This document shows positions 11,101 to 18,911 of a stretch of DNA of 64,000 bases, piece after piece. The notes below the pieces were generated by a model. That model was not told the DNA's origin and did no database searches. It worked only from the letters and a program-made list of their open reading frames with translations. The position numbers and the translations under genes are program-made. This DNA comes from Algibacter sp. L1A34. GTDB lineage: Bacteria; Bacteroidota; Bacteroidia; Flavobacteriales; Flavobacteriaceae. The DNA is taken from assembly GCF_009796805.1 (NCBI RefSeq), contig NZ_CP047029.1:2428501-2492500 (forward strand), read 5' to 3'. Position 1 is the stretch's first letter. Every line of letters starts with the position of its first letter.

Positions 11101-11313
11101 GATGACAATTCTTTAATTTATCCTAAACCAATAGAAAGAGAAAAAGCGAAAAGAATATGTGAAAAAATTGGTGTTAAACTTGAAAAAAGACACCCATTGG
11201 GTTATGGTAATTGTCAAGCTACAGTTGTTTTTCCTACAACTTGTCCAAATAATTCGTTACCAATACTGTGGAAAGAAACTACGGATTGGAAACCACTTTT
11301 TAAAAGAGGATAA
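8167..11313 (+). CDS. Large ATPase with phosphoribosyltransferase-like C-terminus, 1048 aa
   Basis: This is probably a conflict or defence protein. The first ~280 residues are helical and unrecognised. Residues ~290-385 look like a beta-rich domain. An AAA/STAND-type ATPase follows, with Walker A GQRRVGKTS near 400-408 and Walker B LIILDEFDR near 489. Helical and winged-helix-like segments follow. The C-terminus (from ~870) has VFVDDFVGSGNS near 903-914, the phosphoribosyl-pyrophosphate-binding signature of PRTases, here of the kind described as PRTase-CE in conflict systems. It lies 18 bp after hsdS, and its stop abuts the next start (TAAATGG), so it appears to be part of the restriction operon. 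The effector activity is inferred, not shown. Confidence 0.75.
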   Translation: MAEVKISTVDKYILNAKSHNKSDIFLDKLSSLIFSYLNKSEEKSTSNRELFDKGLNQKNKRFIAYCLLRVYSLNSSLLTEGLVKHKIFKLIEDSTPEVYKYLKIDDKTESYQKESHLSSYVTTVENKINESIIKEFDLRSVKTYRKSILASINQRPNKFLLDDFADFSIVNKYLDLLFDLLLEYVEGDPINKYKTYNRIIKLLYKIIDSSEEVDTKYSIDYCCKPFKKIKNGLIQDFASNPNSKPADLHVLKTEKKYPIIPNVKHKLQFRIENKSTGFANDTKMYIKDVTNIQLIESSQFVGQVKTFALLSFDYIGTKVSDSLIIEGFVEWVNFDGKKCKNDFFIELDSQNSNIEWQQIESIEPYDLEAVTNEEEFIGRKKIINALKKIGKKVGSSYIFGQRRVGKTSIVKTIQSSIKSDNLLIIYLEAGDWCSATSPQKSMNDLGRKICNKIIKSHIKYKYLSVPEFSGSFNSITDFLDEISEIDSEYKVLIILDEFDRITNNLLYPGDIAKSFLLTIRSISNRDQFGFVLVGGEKMEYILSQWQEFNKFKPIRIDYFDKKSEWEDFKNLIRIPVKGMIEISDKAIDYLYKQTSGNPYFTKKICIELFQLMVENRDSHATEEETKQATQNARSSNNIAATDFSHFWMDGIKEKEAKEEEISINRRKVLLALGQLLESKIKTTKQSVIDKSMASGLNVLEAEKTLDEFVQRKIIKIDTNEYSFVVKFFEDWLISHGLNKIITTFEEEQRLILRKQYEDTIKVSSSEINLLAQSWPNYRSNKVSNDAIRSWLEQFGGFEEQRSVFGLLSNLKVYDTNEVREKMEDLFHEVRKEIAKSKKIVYKEQGKLKRDDILVSYLDKNPAKSGPEYAKIFVETNNIYKDNSTNPDKIDRKLIELKNINSLVFVDDFVGSGNSIIENLKPILLVNKDEIKKRNIIVIIGVITGFEEAKHKILKFAKKEEFAIEVKLLDPLNNNDKCFDDNSLIYPKPIEREKAKRICEKIGVKLEKRHPLGYGNCQATVVFPTTCPNNSLPILWKETTDWKPLFKRG

Positions 11314-12159
11314 ATGGAGATAACAAGACCACAAACCATACAAATTTTTTTACCAGACGGTTCACCAACTAGTATTCGTGAAGCAGAATTAACCAATAGA
11401 TTGGTAAAAGCTATTTTGTTTCCTAGAAATAAAATGCAAGAAGTAGCCAAACGCGAGATGGTACATTTTACTGGTGTTTATTTTTTATTTGGTAGTACAG
11501 ACGATGGTGCAAAACCATTAGTATATATAGGAGAAGGTGAAGATTGTTTTACACGTATACAGTCGCATAACCGTAAAAAAGATTTCTGGACACATTGCGT
11601 CATCATCACAACAAAAACAGACGAGTACACCAAAACAGATGGAAAGTATTTAGAGCATTATTGTTTAGCGAAAGCCAAAGAAATTGGTAGATATATTACA
11701 GATAATGATACAGGCTCAAAAAAGCCTTCTATAAGTGAAAGTAGAGAGTATGATTTGTTAGATAATTTTGATACCGCCAAAATACTATTAGCAACATTAG
11801 GCTATCCAATTTTTGAAGAAAAACGTAAAGCAAAAAGCCCAAAAGAATTATTTTATTGTCAAGGTAAAGAGGCTTCTGCGGTTGGTGAGTTAACGGATGA
11901 TGGTTTCTTAGTTTACAAAGATGGTAAAGCTAATTTGGAAACAACCAAGGGTATGAATAAATGGATTGGAGTTTTACGTAAGCGCTTAATAGAAGAGGAT
12001 ATTCTTAAGAATGAGAATAATACTTATGTTTTTCAGCAAGATTATATATTTAATTCACCAAGTGCAGCAGCAGCTACTGTTTTAGGTCGTTCTGCTAATG
12101 GTTGGACGTCGTGGAAAGATAAAAACGGAGTAACATTAGATGAGTTAAAAAGAAAATAA
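11314..12159 (+). CDS. GIY-YIG nuclease-like protein with DUF4357-type C-terminus, 281 aa
   Basis: Residues ~50-130 form a GIY-YIG-like fold, with GVYFLFG and then LVYIGEGED followed by an Arg/His-containing helix. The C-terminal part ends in a segment (GWTSWKDKNGVTLDEL) typical of DUF4357, often found with type I and other restriction genes. The start codon directly follows the stop of the ATPase-PRTase gene, so translation is probably coupled. DNA cleavage as part of the defence operon is the likely role, but the target and partner are not visible from sequence. Confidence 0.82.
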   Translation: MEITRPQTIQIFLPDGSPTSIREAELTNRLVKAILFPRNKMQEVAKREMVHFTGVYFLFGSTDDGAKPLVYIGEGEDCFTRIQSHNRKKDFWTHCVIITTKTDEYTKTDGKYLEHYCLAKAKEIGRYITDNDTGSKKPSISESREYDLLDNFDTAKILLATLGYPIFEEKRKAKSPKELFYCQGKEASAVGELTDDGFLVYKDGKANLETTKGMNKWIGVLRKRLIEEDILKNENNTYVFQQDYIFNSPSAAAATVLGRSANGWTSWKDKNGVTLDELKRK

Positions 12160-12162
12160 ATA

Positions 12163-12573
12163 ATGGTCAATTATAATCAATACGGAAAAGTAGCTATAAC
12201 AGTCGCGAAAGAAAATGGAAACCCAAAGGATAGCTGGAAAGCTGAAGTAAAAAATACTTTTCCTAATTCCGAAAGTTCTCAGAAAAAAAGTTGTCCGAAA
12301 AGTGCTTTTTTGGGTTTGTGTGAAAAAGGTTTAGTCAAAGGAATAACTGAAGGTAAATATACTAGATCCATTGACAATAAAGCCTATGCTGTAAAAGCTA
12401 TTGATATATTAAGGAGTAATACAAAAATCAATTACACTCCAAAGGAACTTTGGGCAAAAGTAAAAGAAGAATTATTTATTGAAAAAAAAGCTCACAACTC
12501 ACAAATGGATGTTGTTTTGGCTTTATGGAATGAGGGATTGATATTACCCGTGAAATCATCTTTGATTGTTTAG
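12163..12573 (+). CDS. DUF6979-like small protein, 136 aa
   Basis: The ORF starts 3 bp after the GIY-YIG gene and ends the apparent restriction operon. The product has no signal peptide or membrane segment. Repeated short helical segments with conserved-looking motifs (CPKSAFLGLCEKGLVKGI, DVVLALWNEGLI) recall DUF6979, whose function is unknown. The family assignment is from memory of the sequence pattern and is uncertain. Confidence 0.65.
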   Translation: MVNYNQYGKVAITVAKENGNPKDSWKAEVKNTFPNSESSQKKSCPKSAFLGLCEKGLVKGITEGKYTRSIDNKAYAVKAIDILRSNTKINYTPKELWAKVKEELFIEKKAHNSQMDVVLALWNEGLILPVKSSLIV

Positions 12574-12711
12574 TAATGCTTTTCACAATTGAATTTATAA
12601 CGAATTCGATATGTTAGTTGTTGGTTTCTATTTGTTTATATAATATAATTTGAGTGAGATGAAAAAAATAAATAAAAAGATTAAATTAGTATAAGCGTAA
12701 ATGTTTAGCTT

Positions 12712-13818
12712 ATGTCTTCAAAATTCTCAAGAAAAGAGCTTTATGATTTGGTTTGGTCTCAACCAGTATCTCAAATTATAAAAGAATACTCTATATCAAA
12801 TTCAACTTTTAAGGCACTATGTAAGGATAATAATATTCCTCTACCTAAAAACGGGCACTGGCAAAAAATAAAACATAACAAAAAGGTTATTGTTATTCCT
12901 TTACCAGAATTAGATAAAGAACAAGGTGAAATTTGTTTAAAGGAAGATTTAAAGACTTTGTCTAAATTGAATGAGCTTGTTAGAGCAATAAAAAATGATG
13001 AGTCATTACCATTAAAAGTACCTGAAAATTTTAATAAAACTGATGCTATCATAGTTCGAACAAAACGGTATTATAATGCTGTAGCAAAAACGAAATATCC
13101 CAGAGAAGTAGACAAACCAAAAGAATATGTTTTTACTATACAAGTTTCAAAATCACTTGAAAAAAGAGCATATTTATTCGCAGATACTTTGATAAAGTTA
13201 ATGAAAGCAAGAGGTCATGATTTTATAAATGTTACAGATAGTGAATACACTTCTGGTAATGGCGACAAACTTGTAGTATTTGGAGAGTATTATAATATTA
13301 GGATTCGTGAACCAGATTATCGAATTATGGAAGATCACCCAACTTATAGTTGGAAAGAGGCTAAGTATTATCCAACAGGTAAATTAATGCTGAAGTTAGA
13401 TGATTTACATGATTATGCTTGGACAGATACAAAGAATCAACTTTTAGAGTATAAGTTGCCAAATATTTTAGCCTATTTGGAGCTTCGAGCTAAAAGAGAA
13501 ATAAAGGAGCGTATTAAACGTGAAATATGGCATAAAGAATATAAACGAAAGCGGAAGATTGAAGAAGAACTAAAAGCTAAAAGAAACAAGGAATTGGAAG
13601 CTTTTAAGTCTGTAATAAATCATTCTAGTCGTTGGCAGAAAGCAATGGATTTAAGAAACTATATCCAAGTTGTCGAATCTAACGCTATAAAAAATGACAA
13701 GTTAACAAAGGAGTTAAAAGATTGGCTTAAGTGGATAAAAGATAAAGCAGATTGGTATGATCCTTTAGTTGAGAAGGAGGATGAGCTGTTTGATGGTATT
13801 GATAGGGGTACTATTTAA
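12712..13818 (+). CDS. HTH-start hypothetical protein, 368 aa
   Basis: The N-terminal ~50 residues (KFSRKELYDLVWSQPVSQI, then a HxxW-rich turn) resemble a short helix-turn-helix found in uncharacterised proteins of mobile and defence regions. The remainder includes a mixed alpha/beta region and a strongly charged coiled coil (about residues 260-310, rich in K, R and E). A 138-bp gap separates it from the upstream operon, so it may have its own promoter. Its last ~44 bp are duplicated at 14031-14074, on the other side of a fic fragment. No catalytic motif is recognised. Confidence 0.65.
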   Translation: MSSKFSRKELYDLVWSQPVSQIIKEYSISNSTFKALCKDNNIPLPKNGHWQKIKHNKKVIVIPLPELDKEQGEICLKEDLKTLSKLNELVRAIKNDESLPLKVPENFNKTDAIIVRTKRYYNAVAKTKYPREVDKPKEYVFTIQVSKSLEKRAYLFADTLIKLMKARGHDFINVTDSEYTSGNGDKLVVFGEYYNIRIREPDYRIMEDHPTYSWKEAKYYPTGKLMLKLDDLHDYAWTDTKNQLLEYKLPNILAYLELRAKREIKERIKREIWHKEYKRKRKIEEELKAKRNKELEAFKSVINHSSRWQKAMDLRNYIQVVESNAIKNDKLTKELKDWLKWIKDKADWYDPLVEKEDELFDGIDRGTI

Positions 13819-14074
13819 ATTTATAATTGTAGCTTAGTTTTTTATATTCAACCAATATCGAGTCCCCTTCAATTCCCCCGTTTTAATAAACATCTTTTTG
13901 TTTACCATAGTTTTTAAATCACGAGTAGCAGTAGAAGCTGAGGTTTTAGCTATTTTTGTATAGTTATCTGCACTTAGTCCACCATCAAAACCTTGATGTC
14001 CTGCATTAAAAATACGTGTAACTACTTTTAGTTGAGAAGGAAGATGAGTTGTTTGATGGTATTGATAGGGATAC
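13769..14074. repeat. Duplicated gene tail flanking a fic fragment
   Basis: Bases 13769-13812, the end of the preceding ORF, recur at 14031-14074 with about four differences. Between the copies lies the broken fic fragment on the opposite strand. The junction falls at GTTGA, a pentamer present both at the break point of fic and at the start of the duplicated tail. This is a scar of past recombination or insertion. Confidence 0.8.
13834..14035 (-). pseudogene. C-terminal fragment of a Fic-family gene
   Basis: Read on the minus strand, this stretch encodes about 66 codons matching the last part of the intact Fic protein at 16782-17900 (for example RIFNAGHQGFDGG and the terminal GTRYWLNIK). It has no start, no Fic core and no HPFxxGNGR motif. 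It keeps an open frame and differs from the intact copy at roughly one base in ten. The Fic reading stops at GTTGA, where the duplicated tail begins. It is a remnant, not a functional gene. Confidence 0.88.
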
Positions 14075-14078
14075 TTTA

Positions 14079-14501
14079 AGCATAAATGAAAAAAGGAAGT
14101 AGAATTAATGTTTGATAAAAAAAATATTAAGTAATTGATTGTTAGTTGTGTAAAATTTTTATATTTACTTTTTCTCCCTATAAAACTATAATAGCATTAA
14201 GTTTAATATCTAATACTTAATTTAATGCGATACAAAGTTATTTTACAATTATGCTGTATTAATTCATTTTTAATGAATGAGTTTTTATTGGTCATCATTA
14301 AGCGAAGTTGGGAGCCTTAGTGTTCTTTTGAATAGGAATAGAAATTATTATGTTTTGAGAATACCTTTTCTACAAAACTGTTCTTTGCCTATTTATTTCT
14401 ACTTACAAATTTGAAATTTTCCCGATGCTTTAATTAAGTTTTTGACTTCGTTTAAGTGTTTATATACTCTTTAATAGCGACTAACTTAAAACCAATTATT
14501 T
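14079..14501. other. Intergenic region, ~420 bp
   Basis: This AT-rich stretch follows the fic-fragment scar. I see no convincing ORF, tRNA or strong hairpin. It probably holds the promoter for the gene at 14502, but no site can be named with confidence. Confidence 0.5.
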
Positions 14502-16004
14502 ATGACTTGTAAAAATCATTTTTCGTTATTGTTATTATTTTTATTTTCCTGCTATGCATTTTCACAAAAACTTACACCGGATACGGATTTAATTTCCGAA
14601 TTGGTCAGTCAGAAACAAGATGAAGTAAAACAGCGAATATTAAAAAATTTAATAGTTAAGAATATAAAGACCACAAATTATACAACTTATAAAACCATGT
14701 ATGATTTAATGGAGGTTATTACCAATGAGAAGAATAAAACGGTAATGACTAAAAGTATTTTAGCTGAAATTACAGAATATGCAATTTGCTATTCATTAGC
14801 CAATTATTTCAGAGTCAATCTTTCAAATTCTCAGCCTGAATTTGCATTGGATTCTTTGATAGTTAACCCAGATAAAAATGCTTTAAATTTTTTAATAAAT
14901 GACGAGTTTAGTGCTAATAATAATGTTGAAGCTAGAACTAAAGATGAAGATAAATTAGAGGCTGCTTTAATAGCTAATTACATCATGGATGAAATGAATG
15001 ATAAATTATTGTCGAGTGAATTTTCTTTCTTTGAGTCTAATGGGTTATTTGACAAAAAGGATTTAGAAAAAAAATTTACATACGGCTTAGATACAGGTTA
15101 TAAAAAGATAGATTCTGATATTAAACTTGATATAAGCAATAAGATGCAGGTGTTTATAGATGATATTGATTCTATTTCAGACGCTTCTTATGAGGTATTT
15201 AATTTGATTGATTCTTTAAAAAACAATAGTTTACAATTTGATCAATTAAAGAGCGCCAAAGAGGGTGTAATTAAAGTAGTATTTGATCTTTTCTCTATAT
15301 CGTTGTCCGATTTTGAACAAGAAATTGGAAGAAATAGTTTTTTGGCTAAAATAGGAGAAATAATAAACAAATATGTTATTTATGAATCATTTGAAGGTGA
15401 TAATGACATGGTGTTTGAATTTAAAATAGATGTAGAATCTATTATTTTATCTTTTGAAGAAGAGTTTATAAATATTGGTATTTCGAGTATAAAAGAACAT
15501 AAAATAGGAATAAAACCATTTTTTATTATCGGACTCAATTACGGTTCCTTTACAGGTTCTAACTCAACAATATTGAATAATGATAATACAGATAATATTT
15601 CTGATATATCTTATGTGAGTGAAAAGATTGGAGTTAAGTTGATTTTATTCGATTTTGGATATACTCGATCGCAAAAGCCTAAAGAATGGTATAAGTATAG
15701 AGGGAAATACCGTAAATGGAATGTGCCATCCGCAGATCCGTTAATTGATGATGTATATCTTTCAGTTTATGGTTCGGGTATTTTATATAATGTTGTTGAT
15801 TTAAAATCTCAAGATAATTTTGATTTTCCTCTAGTTGGTTTGGGAGGAGGGATAACTTTTTTTAATAATTTAGAATTTAATATATCTTATTCGGTACCAG
15901 TAATAAATAATTCCATGTCTTATGATAATTCAATGGTAAGTTTTGGGTTTGATATACCAATTTTCGAATATTTGGGAGCTTTAAAGAAGAAAAATGCTAA
16001 TTAA
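14502..16004 (+). CDS. Putative exported envelope protein, 500 aa
   Basis: A signal peptide is evident (about residues 1-21, hydrophobic core then YAFSQ). The middle of the protein is helical and acidic. The last ~170 residues alternate hydrophobic and glycine-rich segments (FFIIGLNYGSFTG, PLVGLGGGITFFNNLEFNISYSVP), as in outer-membrane beta strands. This suggests a periplasmic helical domain with a C-terminal beta structure. I do not recognise the family. The gene stands alone and is followed 9 bp later by a (GGTT)8 tract. A defence-linked role is possible from its neighbours but has no direct support. Confidence 0.7.
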   Translation: MTCKNHFSLLLLFLFSCYAFSQKLTPDTDLISELVSQKQDEVKQRILKNLIVKNIKTTNYTTYKTMYDLMEVITNEKNKTVMTKSILAEITEYAICYSLANYFRVNLSNSQPEFALDSLIVNPDKNALNFLINDEFSANNNVEARTKDEDKLEAALIANYIMDEMNDKLLSSEFSFFESNGLFDKKDLEKKFTYGLDTGYKKIDSDIKLDISNKMQVFIDDIDSISDASYEVFNLIDSLKNNSLQFDQLKSAKEGVIKVVFDLFSISLSDFEQEIGRNSFLAKIGEIINKYVIYESFEGDNDMVFEFKIDVESIILSFEEEFINIGISSIKEHKIGIKPFFIIGLNYGSFTGSNSTILNNDNTDNISDISYVSEKIGVKLILFDFGYTRSQKPKEWYKYRGKYRKWNVPSADPLIDDVYLSVYGSGILYNVVDLKSQDNFDFPLVGLGGGITFFNNLEFNISYSVPVINNSMSYDNSMVSFGFDIPIFEYLGALKKKNAN

Positions 16005-16012
16005 AAGTGATG

Positions 16013-16044
16013 GGTTGGTTGGTTGGTTGGTTGGTTGGTTGGTT
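16013..16044. repeat. (GGTT)8 microsatellite
   Basis: Eight perfect GGTT units lie just after the stop of the 500-aa gene. Tetranucleotide tracts of this kind slip during replication. Here it is outside any clear coding frame, so it is not an obvious phase-variation switch for the upstream gene. Confidence 0.95.
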
Positions 16045-16106
16045 TTTATGAGTGCCATGACTTACTTCTTGGTTTTAAATAGGTGAAAAAGTTGTCTTTT
16101 AATCTT

Positions 16107-16165
16107 AACCAATATTTAGTTCCTTTTAATTCAATAGTTTAATAAACATGCTTTTACCAATCATG
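16107..16165 (-). pseudogene. Degenerate third copy of the fic 3' end
   Basis: About 58 bp align to the last codons of the fic gene and of the 13.8-kb fragment at roughly 70% identity (shared blocks include AACCAATA, AATTC and TTTAATAAACAT). It is too short and diverged to encode anything. It shows that fic-associated DNA has been inserted or duplicated more than once here. Confidence 0.5.
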
Positions 16166-16203
16166 ATCATCTCATTGGTTAAGAGTTCGAGGCTCTTTTT
16201 TAT

Positions 16204-16247
16204 AAAAGATAGAATATCATCTATTTATGGATGGTGTTCTATCTTTT
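16204..16247. terminator. Bidirectional hairpin terminator
   Basis: An 11-bp perfect stem (AAAAGATAGAA / TTCTATCTTTT) with an A-rich left and T-rich right flank encloses a loop that can form a second small CATC/GATG stem. It lies between convergent genes (500-aa gene on plus, lipoprotein on minus), as expected for a shared rho-independent terminator. Confidence 0.7.
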
Positions 16248-16310
16248 GCTTTGTAAGCAGTTGTTTTTTTAATTTATTAAGTGACAGGTTTATAAAAAAA
16301 TAGCATTGAA

Positions 16311-16559
16311 TTAGGCAGGGGTTAAGTTGGCTAATGTTACTTCTGTCTCTCCTAATTTTCCTGAATAAGCTGTCCTTAAACTAGAAAGAGAAGACGTTAA
16401 GCTTAATACTTCAAAAGTTTTAACATCAGTATTTTCAATTGATATATTTAACTCTGTTTCTGATTCCTCATTTTGAGTAATACCTTCGTCATCCTTTTTA
16501 CAGGCCATAAGTAGGATTAAGCTTAAAAAAGCAAGAGATTTTAAGTTTATTTTGAACAT
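16311..16559 (-). CDS. Small lipoprotein, 82 aa
   Basis: I take the start at MFKINLKS, ten codons inside the longest frame, because it gives a standard lipoprotein signal: a hydrophobic core followed by the lipobox LLMAC, then KKDDE. The mature part is short, acidic and low in complexity. The CKKDDE start is common among Bacteroidota lipoproteins, although acidic residues after Cys vary in their effect on surface export. Function is unknown. It may belong to the region around the fic gene but is separated from it by ~220 bp. Confidence 0.6.
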   Translation of the reverse strand: MFKINLKSLAFLSLILLMACKKDDEGITQNEESETELNISIENTDVKTFEVLSLTSSLSSLRTAYSGKLGETEVTLANLTPA

Positions 16560-16781
16560 GTTATGAGCGTTAATAGTTTGTTCAAACATTAGGTGCCTAA
16601 TTTAATAAAAAAAATGACAGAAAACTTGAGAAGGGTGTACTTGATTCTTTTAGTAGTAGTAGTAATGTTTTTTTGAGTAAATGTCTAAGTTTAATTCATT
16701 AAAATTGTAAAATACCGAGAAGATGTAAAGTTTATTCGAAATACAAAGTAAGATGTTTTTGAGGTAATGTTTACGGGAATG

Positions 16782-17900
16782 CTATTTAAGGTTTATATTC
16801 AACCAATACCGAGTGCCCTTCAATTCCCCTGTTTTAATAAACATCTTTTTGTCTACCATAGCTTTTAAATCACGAGTAGCAGTAGAAGCTGAGGTTTTAG
16901 CTATTTTGGTATAGTTATCTGCACTTAACCCACCATTAAAACCTTGATGTCCTGCATTAAAAATACGTGTGACCACTTTTAGTTGACGTTTATTCATTTC
17001 GGTATTAAAACGGTCAAAGAATTTTGCTTTTTCAATTAAAAAATCTATAAGTTTTAGAGTGTCTTCTTGCGCATCTAATATAGTTTGTCCAAAATAGAGC
17101 AACCAATCTGTAATGTCTAAATCTTTATTATTGTTTTCAAGAGCGCCATAATATGTTTTCTTGTTGGCTTCAATGGTTTTGGATAAGGATATAAGAGCAG
17201 GTTGTCCTACACTTTGAGCTACACATTTTTCCGTGAGCGCACGTGCAATACGTCCGTTACCATCTTCAAAAGGGTGGATACACACAAAATACAGATGTGT
17301 AATACCAGCTTTAGCAATTGGTAATACATTATTTTCCTTTTTGTAAGACAAGTTGTTGAACCATAAAATAAACTGTTCCATTTCTTTATGCATCTCATGA
17401 GAAGGCGGTGCTTCAAAATGAACGGTTGGTCTATCTAAACGTCCAGAAACAACTTGCATAGGATCTTCATGTGTGCGGTATGTACCAATATCTGTTAAAT
17501 CACGCCTGCCATTAGTAAGCATTTTGTGCCAATTGAATAATTGTTGGTGGGTGAGTGGCGTACTAAAGTTTTTATATAGATCTACCATCATTTCAGAAAT
17601 ACCAAACTCGGCAGGAGTTATCTTTTTATTATCAACTTTTAAACCTAAGTTTCTCTTAATAGAAGATTGGATACTATCTCTATCTAAATATTCACCTTCA
17701 ATTTCGGATGTTTTAAGAGCTTCGTTGGATAGTATTTCAATAATTAACTGTTCCTTTTCGTTCTCATTAACATGTTTAAAAGCACCTAGAACAGTTCCTG
17801 TATTTTGGGAGAATTTCAGTTCTAAAGCGTTTAGAGCATCCTCATTGTATGTAAAATGAGGCCATTTTTTTTGCTGCCAGTTCCAGATATTACGTGCCAT
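16782..17900 (-). CDS. fic: Fic-family adenylyltransferase, class II (inhibitory motif present), 372 aa
   Basis: Fic proteins usually transfer AMP from ATP to hydroxyl groups of target proteins. The catalytic motif HPFEDGNGRIAR lies at residues 209-220, with the His, Asp/Asn and Arg residues intact. The inhibitory helix motif [S/T]xxxE[G/N] is met by TSEIEG at residues 64-69, which places it in the self-inhibited N-terminal class. The N-terminus (WNWQQKKWPHF) matches the DUF4172 start, and the C-terminus looks like a winged helix that may bind DNA. Repeats just upstream of the start suggest autoregulation. Type I restriction loci of Bacteroidota often carry such genes; here it is ~4 kb from the hsd operon. 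Confidence 0.92.
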   Translation of the reverse strand: MARNIWNWQQKKWPHFTYNEDALNALELKFSQNTGTVLGAFKHVNENEKEQLIIEILSNEALKTSEIEGEYLDRDSIQSSIKRNLGLKVDNKKITPAEFGISEMMVDLYKNFSTPLTHQQLFNWHKMLTNGRRDLTDIGTYRTHEDPMQVVSGRLDRPTVHFEAPPSHEMHKEMEQFILWFNNLSYKKENNVLPIAKAGITHLYFVCIHPFEDGNGRIARALTEKCVAQSVGQPALISLSKTIEANKKTYYGALENNNKDLDITDWLLYFGQTILDAQEDTLKLIDFLIEKAKFFDRFNTEMNKRQLKVVTRIFNAGHQGFNGGLSADNYTKIAKTSASTATRDLKAMVDKKMFIKTGELKGTRYWLNINLK

Positions 17901-17974
17901 GAGCTATAAATATGTATTTTATAGCTCAAATATACGTTAATTTTGAGCTATAAAAGTTTAATTTATAGCTCAAA
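17901..17974 (-). promoter_or_regulatory. Repeated palindromic operator upstream of fic
   Basis: The motif TTTATAGCTCAAA occurs at 17918 and 17962, its inverse TTTGAGCTATAAA lies at 17942, and a partial inverse GAGCTATAAA abuts the fic start at 17901. Spaced direct and inverted copies next to the start codon look like binding sites for a dimeric regulator, perhaps the winged-helix end of Fic itself. The regulator identity is inference. Confidence 0.7.
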
Positions 17975-18222
17975 GTAAGGATTGTAATTTAGGTAAAGGT
18001 TTTATTGCAGGTTGTGTTATTATAAAAACTTATGTTATTCGGAATATAACTAGGGGGATTATCTTTTAAGTAAATTGAAACAGTTTATTTAGCGCGTAGT
18101 GGATGTTTTCTAAAATTAATGTTTTGGTTTTCGATTCTTTAAAGTAAAACAAATAATTTTCTTTACAAATACTTTACTTTTTGGTAATCTAGTTTCTTTC
18201 TGTTTTTGTTTGCTTTGTTCAT

Positions 18223-18777
18223 ATGCAACAACAATCTAATGATATTAATTTTTATAAAGAATTAATGAGGAAGATCAAATGTTCTGATGAGCATGCTTTC
18301 TCTATACTTTATGATAAGTTATGGGAGCGTTTGTATGCATTTGCATTTTCATTATTAAAGAAAAAAGAATTATCTAAAGATATTGTACAAGACGTTTTTA
18401 CAGATTTTTGGATTAGAAGATTAGAAATTGAAAACAATAATATTGAAGCTTATCTTGTTAAGGCTATACGTTTTAGAGTTTATAAGGAGTTAAGAGATAC
18501 AAAACTTAATAAAACCAATATAGATTTATTGGATTCTATAAATACTCCACATGCTAGTGGTGTGTTGGATGATTTTCAATTAAATGAAACAAAAAAACAA
18601 ATTGATAAAGTTATTGAGCGTTTACCTAAAAAACGTCAACAGGTTTTTACGTTAAGCAGATATAATGAGCTTTCAAATTATGAGATTTCAAAAAAGCTAG
18701 GTATTTCTAAGCGCACTGTTGAAACTCATATCTCTTTAGCGCTTAAAAGTATTAAAAGAGAAACAAATTTATATTAA
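18223..18777 (+). CDS. ECF RNA polymerase sigma factor (FecI/RpoE-like), 184 aa
   Basis: Sigma region 2 is visible early (HAFSILYDKLWERLYAFA, then KDIVQDVFTDFW). Region 4 follows near residues 125-180 (LPKKRQQVFTLSRYNELSNY, then the helix-turn-helix with KKLGISKRTVETHI). No extra C-terminal domain is present. A FecR-like anti-sigma gene follows after 134 bp, then a SusC with an STN signalling domain, so this is the usual trans-envelope signalling cascade that switches on the downstream SusCD operon when substrate is taken up. Confidence 0.93.
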   Translation: MQQQSNDINFYKELMRKIKCSDEHAFSILYDKLWERLYAFAFSLLKKKELSKDIVQDVFTDFWIRRLEIENNNIEAYLVKAIRFRVYKELRDTKLNKTNIDLLDSINTPHASGVLDDFQLNETKKQIDKVIERLPKKRQQVFTLSRYNELSNYEISKKLGISKRTVETHISLALKSIKRETNLY

Positions 18778-18911
18778 ATTCTTTAAAATATAATATTTAA
18801 GTCTTTGTTTTTTAAGGTGTTAACTTCTCTTAACAATTACTTAACCTAAAGATACACTTTTTCTTTACGTGCACTTTAACTGTTTGGGTATTTACCTATA
18901 GATACTTTATT

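Noticed and set aside
8167-11313. Retron or reverse transcriptase in the restriction operon
   Set aside because: The VDDF in VFVDDFVGSGNS could be mistaken for a polymerase motif such as YxDD, but the following GSGNS loop and its position fit a PRTase, and no other reverse transcriptase motifs are present.
17473-17859. 128-aa plus-strand ORF
   Set aside because: It is antisense to the N-terminal half of fic and has no start context or recognisable domain.
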